Shown here: positions 1 through 6,298 of the stretch, piece after piece
How positions within the stretch are numbered: the stretch's first letter is position 1
Layout: each line of letters opens with the position of its first letter
Source: an uncultured Clostridia bacterium
GTDB taxonomy: Bacteria > Bacillota > Clostridia > Oscillospirales > Acutalibacteraceae
Reading direction: 5' to 3'
DNA: 22,827 nucleotides
NCBI GenBank assembly: GCA_937884975.1
Contig: CAKZZS010000063.1
Span: 1-22,827 of the forward strand
Program-made: the position numbers and the translations under genes
Notes under the pieces: model-generated
Told to the model about the DNA's origin: nothing
Databases searched by the model: none
Seen by the model: the letters and a program-made list of their open reading frames with translations, nothing else

Positions 1-4
1 TGTT

Positions 5-66
5 CCTCCGTTGTTTGCAGAATTTGTCAAGGACTGGATTGTACGCCGATAGGCGATGAATATCAA
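5..66 (-). promoter_or_regulatory. Promoter and RBS for a minus-strand gene off the left edge
   Basis: Read on the minus strand, TTGATA (66-61) and TACAAT (43-38) are separated by exactly 17 bases, a near-consensus sigma-A promoter. The spacer holds a small CGCC/GGCG inverted repeat around GATA. CGGAGG (10-5) sits about 20 bases past the expected start site, so a start codon should lie just outside the window. Both the SD sequence and the promoter type look Firmicutes-like, unlike the GC-rich segment that follows. The gene itself is not visible. Confidence 0.6.
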
Positions 67-72
67 TAGGTT

Positions 73-142
73 TATTCACTGTTTTGTGAATAATTTGCAA
101 AATATTTGTTTCACAGAGAGTATATTCAGAAAACAGTGAATA
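73..142. repeat. Pair of palindromic 20-bp sites, inverted relative to each other
   Basis: Site 1 (73-92) is TATTCACTGTTTTGTGAATA, a 7-bp palindrome around a 6-bp centre. Site 2 (123-142), read on the opposite strand, matches site 1 at 19 of 20 positions. Their centres are 50 bp apart. They lie directly upstream of the leftward promoter at 38-66, so paired operators for a dimeric regulator fit. The terminal repeats of an insertion element are an alternative. Confidence 0.5.
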
Positions 143-149
143 TCGAGGC

Positions 150-407
150 TCAGCGAAGCATCTCGCCGGCGGCGATCCGTCCCCCGGTCAGGGAGAAGCC
201 GAAGCCCAGCATCTCCTGGTAGGACTGGCGCTCGTCCACGATGATGGGGACGGAGCGGTCGCCGCGCACATCGGAGAATACGGCGTCGGTGCCGGGAGCG
301 TACAAGGACGCCCCGTCCGAGGTCGTCACCCACTGATGCAGCGTCCGCTGGCCGGAAGCGGCCAGGGCCGCGAAAAGGCCGATGGAGAGGAGGAGGAACT
401 TCTTCAT
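150..407 (-). pseudogene. N-terminal fragment of a secreted GH30-like glycoside hydrolase (Bacteroidota-like)
   Basis: The 85-residue reading frame begins with a signal peptide (MKKFLLLSIGLFAALAASGQ). It continues into a W-V-T-T-S-D-G-A-S-L-Y segment and then YQEMLGFGFSLTGG, which resembles the opening strand of GH30 glucosylceramidase/xylanase-type enzymes (usual form YQ-x-I-x-GFG-x-x-x-TGG). The frame stops about ten codons later, whereas the family runs to about 450-500 residues, so the TIM barrel and both catalytic glutamates are absent. Base composition is about 65% GC, far above the flanks. No clear SD precedes the ATG, as is usual in Bacteroidota. Another gene ends 6 bp upstream on the same strand, suggesting a polysaccharide-utilisation operon. 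Truncation probably reflects a chimeric join near 143-180. The family call rests on a short motif. Confidence 0.55.
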
Positions 408-413
408 GGTCCG

Positions 414-510
414 TTACTTGATTTCAAACAGGATTTCACTGCGGGGGGCCAGGTCCGTCGGGATGACCAGCCGGCCGTTACCGGACCTGATCTTCTTTCC
501 GCCCTGGAAA
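414..510 (-). pseudogene. C-terminal end of an unidentified Bacteroidota-like protein
   Basis: The minus-strand frame ends with GGKKIRSGNGRLVIPTDLAP followed by RSEILFEIK and a stop at 414-416. This reads like the last beta-strands of a carbohydrate-active enzyme. The stop lies 6 bp before the ATG of the GH30-like frame, as in an operon. Upstream (higher coordinates) the frame passes into sequence whose sense strand is clearly beta-galactosidase on the plus strand, so only about 30 codons are genuine. The join lies near 505-518. Confidence 0.4.
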
Positions 511-515
511 ACGGC

Positions 516-1424
516 CTTCCCGAAATCGAAAGGAACGGCTCCGTAATACTTAAAAACAGCGGTAACACGGTTGCGGCGGTTACGGAAAACGGCTATGTTT
601 CCTTTGACGCAGACAGCGGCGAAGTCACCGAAATCAAGTATAAGGGAAAGGATTATCTTAATACAACGCCTGCCTGTCACACAAACGGCTTTTTACCGAA
701 TATCTACCGCGCCGCGCTCGACAACGACTCGACCGAGGGCAACGGCAGATGGTTCAAGCTCGGAATCGAGGATACCGAATTCGTTCTCAAGGGCTTTGAA
801 ATTACGGAAAACTCCGACTGCGTCACGGCAAAGAGCGACTATGACCTTAAGGTTAAAAACAAGACGCTTTACAAATCGAGCCTTTACTATACCGTTTATC
901 CGTCGGGTCAGCTTGAGGTGAAGGCAACTCTTAAAAAGCATTCAAAGGACGCTCTTGCGGACCTTCCGCGTTTCGGCGTTTCGTTTGAAATTCCGAGAAG
1001 CTTTGACTGCGTTAAATACTACGGCAGAGGTCCCGTTGAAAACCTTTGCGATATTAACGTTCAGTCGCCCGTCGGCATTTACGAAAGCACGGTTGACGGC
1101 TTGTTTGAAAGCTATCTCAAGCCGCAGGACAACGGAAACCACGGCGGCACAAAATGGGTTGAACTCAAAGCCGATGACGGCAGAAAGCTCTGTATTTACG
1201 CTTTCCCTAAATTCAGCTTTAATGTCCGTCACTTTACGCAGAAGGCTCTTGTTGAAGCGCGCCATCCCGAGGATCTTAAGGATATGAATACAACCGTTGT
1301 AAATATTGACGGCTTTCTGCGCGGTTCCGGCACGGCTTCCTGCGGACCTGACACGCTCGAAAAATACCGCTTCTCATGTGAAGAGGAAATCTCATTCAGA
1401 TTCATTATTTCAACGCAAATATAA
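516..1424 (+). CDS. Beta-galactosidase (GH2) C-terminal fragment, 5' truncated
   Basis: About 300 residues match the C-terminal part of LacZ-type GH2 enzymes. The match starts at the LPEIERNG linker and runs through the large beta-sandwich (Bgal_small_N), with YYGRGPVENLCD, a PQDNGNHGGTKWVEL segment, FSFNVRHFT, ARHPEDL, and a G-SGTASCGP stretch just before the end. This domain closes the active site in family members. The catalytic TIM barrel with its two glutamates would lie upstream and is missing. The open frame continues back to 336, but those first 60 codons are the antisense of the GC-rich Bacteroidota-like piece and show no beta-galactosidase features, so I exclude them. A GT2 gene follows after 31 bp. 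Whether the gene is broken in the organism or only in this assembly cannot be told from the sequence. Confidence 0.8.
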   Translation, partial: LPEIERNGSVILKNSGNTVAAVTENGYVSFDADSGEVTEIKYKGKDYLNTTPACHTNGFLPNIYRAALDNDSTEGNGRWFKLGIEDTEFVLKGFEITENSDCVTAKSDYDLKVKNKTLYKSSLYYTVYPSGQLEVKATLKKHSKDALADLPRFGVSFEIPRSFDCVKYYGRGPVENLCDINVQSPVGIYESTVDGLFESYLKPQDNGNHGGTKWVELKADDGRKLCIYAFPKFSFNVRHFTQKALVEARHPEDLKDMNTTVVNIDGFLRGSGTASCGPDTLEKYRFSCEEEISFRFIISTQI

Positions 1425-1455
1425 ACAACAAACAATTATTTTAGGAGACATAACG

Positions 1456-2529
1456 ATGAATGAAACAGATATAAAAGTATCGGTTATAATTCCGGTTTAT
1501 AATGTTGAGGACTACCTTCGTAAATGTCTTGACAGTGTTATTAACCAGACATTTCGTGATATAGAAATCCTTTGCATTGACGATTCATCGGAAGATACAA
1601 GTCCTCAAATACTTGAAGAATATGCACAAAAAGATGACCGAATAATACTACGCCGAATCTCAAAAGTAAATGTCGGCGCCGTAAGAAATATCGGATTAAA
1701 AGCGGCAAGGGGCAAGTATGTCATTTTCTGGGATGCTGATGACTGGTTTGAATTAACTGCAATTGAAAGAATGTATTCAAGATCTGAAGAAACAGATGCT
1801 CAAGTCTGTATATGCGACGCCTCCGATTTTGACTCTGTTACAGAGAAAAAGATGTATCATAACTACATCAGAAAACCGTACCCCGAAACCGATACTTTTT
1901 GCATAACGGACTGCGTGGACAGAATATTTCAAATTACATCTTCAAACTGTTGGAACCGTCTTATAAGAAAAGATTTCCTTGAAGAAAACGACATTTATTT
2001 CCCGGAAAGCGACATTATAGAAGACGAAGCATTTTCAATGCTCACCTTATCCCTGGCAAAAAGAATTACTTTGGTGAAAAAACGGCTTATTCACTACCGC
2101 GCAAACAGGCCTCAGAGCCTTATGAATAAAATAGAGCAAAGAAACAGCCCTGCCGTAAACGGATTTTGGGAATGCTACAGACTGATGAACAAAAGAGGTT
2201 TGCTTGACAACGATGATGTTCGCAAAAGTTTTGTTGACAGAATATGCGGTCTTTACATCTATATGCTAAAGCAATACAAATCTTTGGAGCAGTTCAACCT
2301 GAATTACAATAAAAGCATTCGCGAAGATGCCCTGTTTACAAAGCTGTGGGATCCATCCTGGGAACCGACGCCGTTTGTCGCAGAATACATTAAAGCGAGA
2401 AATGAAACTTCCGAAGAATATCTTTTTGAAAAATATCTTGAACTTTCAAAAGCACGGTCTTTCAACAAAGCAGAAATAAAAGACCTGAAAGCAAAAAATA
2501 AAAAGCTGCGTGAAGCAAAAGAAAAATAA
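1456..2529 (+). CDS. Family 2 glycosyltransferase
   Basis: The protein has 357 residues. The start is ATG 1456 because AGGAG (1443-1447) precedes it by 8 bases and the GT-A domain begins at once (VSVIIPVYNVEDYLRKCLDS); the longer frame upstream lies inside the beta-galactosidase gene. The nucleotide-sugar binding region shows IDDSSEDTS near residue 41 and the metal-binding DADDW at residues 93-97. A further acidic motif, IIEDEAF, sits where many GT2 enzymes carry the catalytic base. No membrane segment is visible, so it should be cytosolic. The C-terminal 30 residues are lysine-rich and predicted helical (KARSFNKAEIKDLKAKNKKL), perhaps a coiled coil or membrane-surface contact. It probably acts in cell-surface polysaccharide or teichoic acid decoration; donor and acceptor cannot be read from the sequence. 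A terminator hairpin follows the stop directly. Confidence 0.9.
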   Translation: MNETDIKVSVIIPVYNVEDYLRKCLDSVINQTFRDIEILCIDDSSEDTSPQILEEYAQKDDRIILRRISKVNVGAVRNIGLKAARGKYVIFWDADDWFELTAIERMYSRSEETDAQVCICDASDFDSVTEKKMYHNYIRKPYPETDTFCITDCVDRIFQITSSNCWNRLIRKDFLEENDIYFPESDIIEDEAFSMLTLSLAKRITLVKKRLIHYRANRPQSLMNKIEQRNSPAVNGFWECYRLMNKRGLLDNDDVRKSFVDRICGLYIYMLKQYKSLEQFNLNYNKSIREDALFTKLWDPSWEPTPFVAEYIKARNETSEEYLFEKYLELSKARSFNKAEIKDLKAKNKKLREAKEK

Positions 2530-2534
2530 AAATC

Positions 2535-2572
2535 AACCGCCTGAGGCAAACGCCCCAAGCGGTTTTTCTTTT
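2535..2572. terminator. Bidirectional Rho-independent terminator (GT2 / DUF1294)
   Basis: The outer stem pairs AACCGC (2535-2540) with GCGGTT (2559-2564) and an inner GGC/GCC stem closes a short loop. TTTTTCTTTTT follows on the plus strand and GATTTTTATTTTT on the minus strand, so the hairpin can end both converging genes. Confidence 0.8.
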
Positions 2573-2580
2573 TCAATTAT

Positions 2581-2865
2581 TTAAATAAACGCCAGCACGC
2601 CGAGAACAACAAAAATAATAAGATGAACAATTATGCAAGCAGGCAAAAGGACCATAAATCTTTTCACTCTTGTCTTGTGGTGAATAAGCTTCATAGCCGG
2701 ATACATTCCCCCTGCTCCGCCGAGAACGCCTATCCACAGCAGCGCGTTTTCGGGTATTCTGCGTTTACGCTTAAGGGCGCGCGACTTATCAAAAACAGTC
2801 AACGCAACGGCGTAAAGGGAAATAAGTATGTAGTAAATGATAATAAAAACAAAGTAATTTTTCAT
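2581..2865 (-). CDS. DUF1294 family small membrane protein
   Basis: The protein has 94 residues starting at MKNYFVFIIIYY. An N-terminal hydrophobic helix ends in VFDKSRALKRKRRIPENALL, then GVLGGAGGMYPAMKLIHHKT and a last hydrophobic helix (FMVLLPACIIVHLIIFVVLG). The order (hydrophobic helix, D-K-x-x-A, R-R-I-P-E, L-x-x-x-GG-x-x-G-M, HKT-x-x-x-x-F) is the signature of DUF1294, a short integral membrane family of unknown function. An in-frame ATG 15 codons upstream (2910) would add a charged lysine-rich stretch not seen in the family and would lie upstream of the promoter found at 2873-2900, so I prefer 2865. No good SD precedes it. The gene diverges from the GHL10 lipoprotein and converges on the GT2 gene. 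Confidence 0.8.
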   Translation of the reverse strand: MKNYFVFIIIYYILISLYAVALTVFDKSRALKRKRRIPENALLWIGVLGGAGGMYPAMKLIHHKTRVKRFMVLLPACIIVHLIIFVVLGVLAFI

Positions 2866-2872
2866 ATCTTTT

Positions 2873-2900
2873 ATTATAAGTATTTTTTTATTTTTGTCAA
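2873..2900 (-). promoter_or_regulatory. Promoter for the DUF1294 gene
   Basis: On the minus strand TTGACA (2900-2895) and TATAAT (2878-2873) are separated by 16 bases of almost pure A/T. The expected start of transcription is near 2866, practically at the ATG (2865), so the message would have almost no leader. The -35 overlaps the sequence just before the SD of the divergent lipoprotein gene. Confidence 0.6.
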
Positions 2901-2911
2901 CCGGAGGCATA

Positions 2912-4102
2912 ATGAAACGTATTCTTTATCTTTTTATGATTATTCCCCTTTTGCTCTGCTCCTGTAAAGTTACAAAAGAGCAAGGTGCTTCTTTTACGCA
3001 AACGCCGTCTGACAGAGAGGAAAAAGAGGATAAATTTATCAGCGCAGTGTGGCTCAGTTACAACGAAATCGCCTCCCTTTCAAAGGGTAAAAGCGAAAGA
3101 GAATTCAGAAACGAAATAATTGACCTTGCGGCAAATCTTCTTTCAAATAACTTTAACACCTTAATTGTTCACGCCGTCGCCTTTTGCGACAGCTTTTACG
3201 AAAGTAAAATTCTGCCGAAAAGCGAAAGGCTTGATAAAAACATAAGCTATGACGTTTTTAAAATAATAACCGAGCTTTGCTCGGACGCGGGAATCAGCGT
3301 TCAGGCGTGGATAAATCCTTACAGAGTCAGCGCAAAAGCCGATTTGAAGGTTCTTGAAAGCAACCCTGCAGCAAAAATGCTTTATTCGTCCGACAAAAAC
3401 AGTATTCTCATAACCGACAGCGAGATTTACCTCAACCCTGCGAGCAGACAGGTTCAGAAGCTGATTCTTGACTCGGTAAGAGAGATTATTAAAAACTACA
3501 ATGTAACCGCCGTTCATATTGACGATTATTTCTACCCCGATATGAGCTCATTTTCCGACAGGGAAAGCTTTTCTTCTTACAGAAAAAGCGGCGGAAAGCT
3601 TTCAGTTGAAGCCTTCCGACGGGAAAACGTGAATAACCTTATTTCCGCGCTCCATTTTCTTTTAAATACATACGGAAAAAAGCTTGCGATAAGTCCCGTT
3701 GCGGATATGGAAAAAAATTTTCTTTTAAAATATGCGGACGTTTCGCTCTGGCTGGAAAACGGCTGGGCAGATTACATAATACCCCAAATCTATTTCGGCT
3801 TTGAAAATGAAACAATGCCGTTTGAAAATGTGCTTGAAAGCTGGGTTGAAAATACAAAGGACAAACCGACCTGCCTTATAATAGGTCTTGCCGCCTATAA
3901 ATGCGGCGAAGAGGACGAAAACGCAGGCAGCGGAAAAAACGAATGGGTCGAAAACAGCTTTGTTCTTTCCCGTCAGGTAAAGCTGATTTTAAGAAAAAAT
4001 ACAATATATGGCGTTGCTTTTTTCTCATATTCCCATATTTTCGATAAAAAAAGCAAAAAAATTACTAAAAAAGAGTTACAAATCATAAAAAGTATGTTAT
4101 AA
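2912..4102 (+). CDS. GHL10-type (glycosyl hydrolase-like 10, YngK-like) lipoprotein
   Basis: The protein has 396 residues. ATG 2912 is preceded by GGAGG (2903-2907); the TTG 18 bp upstream is not needed. Residues 1-17 form a lipoprotein signal (MKRILYLFMIIPLLLCS) with the modified cysteine at 18, so the protein should be anchored outside the membrane. The rest is a TIM-barrel-like GHL10/DUF187 domain: AVWLSYNEI near the start, VHAVAFCDSFYESKILP, then QAWINPYRVS, then VTAVHIDDYFYPD with the paired acidic residues of the family, AISPVADM, and DYIIPQIYFGFE near the end. Family members are predicted extracellular carbohydrate or peptidoglycan-processing hydrolases, mostly without a measured substrate. 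It lies directly upstream of the dockerin-bearing glucosaminidase on the same strand. Its stop codon overlaps a possible -10 element. Confidence 0.85.
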   Translation: MKRILYLFMIIPLLLCSCKVTKEQGASFTQTPSDREEKEDKFISAVWLSYNEIASLSKGKSEREFRNEIIDLAANLLSNNFNTLIVHAVAFCDSFYESKILPKSERLDKNISYDVFKIITELCSDAGISVQAWINPYRVSAKADLKVLESNPAAKMLYSSDKNSILITDSEIYLNPASRQVQKLILDSVREIIKNYNVTAVHIDDYFYPDMSSFSDRESFSSYRKSGGKLSVEAFRRENVNNLISALHFLLNTYGKKLAISPVADMEKNFLLKYADVSLWLENGWADYIIPQIYFGFENETMPFENVLESWVENTKDKPTCLIIGLAAYKCGEEDENAGSGKNEWVENSFVLSRQVKLILRKNTIYGVAFFSYSHIFDKKSKKITKKELQIIKSML

Positions 4103-4103
4103 T
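4076..4103 (+). promoter_or_regulatory. Possible distal promoter for the glucosaminidase-cohesin genes
   Basis: TTACAA (4076-4081) and TATAAT (4098-4103) are 16 bases apart and overlap the 3' end of the lipoprotein gene. It would give a leader of about 110 bases. It is weaker than the promoter at 4167-4195. Confidence 0.35.
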
Positions 4104-4166
4104 ACTAATAATTGTAATAAAATGTGGAATTATGCATATTTTTACAGACAAGGAAAAATTATTGAA

Positions 4167-4195
4167 TTGAACTGAAACTTTTGAGTTTATATAAT
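4167..4195 (+). promoter_or_regulatory. Main promoter for the glucosaminidase-cohesin operon
   Basis: TTGAAC (4167-4172), a 17-base spacer and a perfect TATAAT (4190-4195) predict a start near 4202. That leaves about 22 bases of leader containing the SD GGGAG (4211-4215). This also rules out the in-frame ATG at 4194 as the translation start. Confidence 0.65.
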
Positions 4196-4223
4196 GAAGT
4201 TAAAGAAAAAGGGAGTGAATCAA

Positions 4224-6287
4224 ATGAGACTGTTTTTCAAACGGACGCTCAGCTTCTTATTGGCGTTTATATTTGTTTTTTCTGTTTTCACCGTCACCTA
4301 CGATACAACTTCACACGCCGCTGCAACCCAGTATGTTTCTTCTACTGTCCCTGCGGTTTATAAAGCCTATGTCGCCGCGGCAAAAAAGGCGCACCCGAAC
4401 TGGAAATTTGAATTCTTTTACACTGGCCTTGACTGGAACACCGTAATAGACCAGGAATCAAGAGACGGCGTCAGCCTTGTCTCCTACATATATCCGAAAT
4501 CATACAGAGCCATTGATTCCAATTCCTACAACAGCTCCACCGACGAATATATTACAAAGGACGCCGGCGGCTGGTACAACTCGGCGAAGGAAACTATCGC
4601 GTACTATATGGACCCGAGAAATTTCTTTGCTGATGAAACCATCTTTCAGTTTGAAAAGCTGTCGTATGACGCCGAAATTCATAATATCGAGGGCGTCAAG
4701 GCGATTATTAAAGGCTCCTTTATGGACGGAGTTAAAATTAAAAACTTAAGCGGCAAATCTCTTCTCTACGCCCAGGCGTACATTGACGCCGCAAAGCTTA
4801 CGGGCGTCAGCCCCTTCCACCTCGCCTCCCGTACAATTCAGGAGGTAGGAAAGAGCGGAAGCGGTTCCGTAAGCGGTAAGTACGAGGGTTACGAGGGCAT
4901 TTATAATTTCTATAACATAGGCGCGTACGCAGGCACAACCCCGATTAAAAACGGTCTTAAATGGGCGTCAAGTAAAACCGCCGGAACTTATATGAGACCC
5001 TGGAACACCCAGTATAAATCAATTGTCGGCGGCGCAGAGTATATCGGCGAGGGTTATATCAATAATCAGCAGAACACGGCGTACTTTGAAAAGTTTGACG
5101 TTATCGGAGATTACAACAACACCACTCTTTACAGCCACCAGTATATGGGAAATATTTCCGCCGCGTATTCAGAGGGCAAATCGATTTATTCCACATACAA
5201 GGATCTTAATGCAGTTGATAACGCATTTACATTTGTAATCCCCGTTTATAACAATATGCCGTCCGCGGCGTGCAAGCTGCCCATAAGTGCAGGAAGCCCC
5301 TGGAGCTGGCTTAAGACTCTTAAGGTCGAAAATTATGTTCTCTCCCCTTCAAGCACGCTTCAGGTCGCCACGAATACATACACCGTCAACCTCCCCTACG
5401 AGGTAAAAAAGGTTACCATTTCCGCAACTCCCTTTAAATCGAATGCAACAGTGACGGGACTTGCAAAGAATACCACTAATCAGGTAAGCACCGGAAGGGT
5501 TACGGGCGTTGACAGCTCGCTTCGCGTCAGGACAAGCGCAGGCGCGAAGGACGATAACAGGCTCACCTATGACGGCGCATACGTCAACATCAAAAACGGA
5601 ACTGAAATTACAAAGCTCGGTCAGCAGACCGTAAGCGGCGTAATCTGGTACAAAATCCGTTTCAAATACAACGGCGCCACTCTTGAGGGCTGGGTCAGCA
5701 GCGCGTATGTCACAATGGATTCCGCAATTTCCTCGTATTACGAATCCGTTTATATAAACGTAGGTAAAAACACATACAACATAAAGGTCACTGCTCCCGA
5801 CGGTACGTCAAGGACGTACAACCTTGTTATCATCCGCCAGGAGGGCGACGAGGAAACAAAGGAACCCGAGGTTATCAAGACGCAGGACGGAATAAACACG
5901 CTTTATAACGTCAACACCGATTCGACGGTTATTTCGGGCGTAAAAAAGAATACCTCTTACGCCTCCTTTGTAAAGCAGCTCGGTCTCAACGAAGCAACGA
6001 GCGTTAAGGTTTTCAACGGCGAAAAACAGGTTACTAAAGGTTATATTCACACCGGTATGAAGGTTGCGGTTATAAATTCGGGCATTACAACTGCCTATTG
6101 GATAAGCGTAACGGGCGACCTTAATGCCGACGCAACTGTTGATATATACGATTTGATTAAGGTAAGGAATCACATTCTCGGCACTGCAACTCTTAAAGGA
6201 GTATTTGCCACCGCCGCCGACGTCAACGCCGACGGCACGGTTGATATCTTTGACTTAATCAAAATCCGAAACAGCGCTATTGAATAA
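4224..6287 (+). CDS. Secreted glucosaminidase (GH73-like) with inserted SH3 domain and C-terminal type I dockerin
   Basis: The protein has 687 residues. ATG 4224 follows GGGAG (4211-4215) and opens a signal peptide (residues 1 to about 33, ending SHAAA). Residues 41-170 form the region common in clostridial autolysins before the catalytic domain (HPNWKFEFFYTGLDWNTVI, later GGWYNSAKETIAYYMDPRNF). Residues 175-345 are the glucosaminidase domain (SPFHLASRTIQEVG, candidate catalytic Glu207, then YNFYNIGAY and AEYIGEGYI), expected to cleave GlcNAc-MurNAc glycan strands in the wall. Residues 364-413 and 502-538 look like two halves of one cadherin-like beta-sandwich, with a bacterial SH3 domain (about 424-497, GRVTGVDSSLRVRTSAG, EGWVSSAYV) between them. 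After a linker domain (550-628) comes a complete two-repeat dockerin (629-687): DLNADATVDIYD and DVNADGTVDIFD with intact calcium ligands and I-Y/I-F at the recognition positions. The cohesin gene begins 11 bp downstream. Confidence 0.9.
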   Translation: MRLFFKRTLSFLLAFIFVFSVFTVTYDTTSHAAATQYVSSTVPAVYKAYVAAAKKAHPNWKFEFFYTGLDWNTVIDQESRDGVSLVSYIYPKSYRAIDSNSYNSSTDEYITKDAGGWYNSAKETIAYYMDPRNFFADETIFQFEKLSYDAEIHNIEGVKAIIKGSFMDGVKIKNLSGKSLLYAQAYIDAAKLTGVSPFHLASRTIQEVGKSGSGSVSGKYEGYEGIYNFYNIGAYAGTTPIKNGLKWASSKTAGTYMRPWNTQYKSIVGGAEYIGEGYINNQQNTAYFEKFDVIGDYNNTTLYSHQYMGNISAAYSEGKSIYSTYKDLNAVDNAFTFVIPVYNNMPSAACKLPISAGSPWSWLKTLKVENYVLSPSSTLQVATNTYTVNLPYEVKKVTISATPFKSNATVTGLAKNTTNQVSTGRVTGVDSSLRVRTSAGAKDDNRLTYDGAYVNIKNGTEITKLGQQTVSGVIWYKIRFKYNGATLEGWVSSAYVTMDSAISSYYESVYINVGKNTYNIKVTAPDGTSRTYNLVIIRQEGDEETKEPEVIKTQDGINTLYNVNTDSTVISGVKKNTSYASFVKQLGLNEATSVKVFNGEKQVTKGYIHTGMKVAVINSGITTAYWISVTGDLNADATVDIYDLIKVRNHILGTATLKGVFATAADVNADGTVDIFDLIKIRNSAIE

Positions 6288-6298
6288 CGGAGGAACTT

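Noticed and set aside
336..515. N-terminal extension of the beta-galactosidase frame
   Set aside because: Its residues are the antisense of a minus-strand signal peptide and C-terminus with higher GC, and they show no GH2 character.
4194..4223. Earlier start codon for the glucosaminidase
   Set aside because: The ATG at 4194 overlaps the -10 element and lies upstream of the predicted transcript start and the SD.
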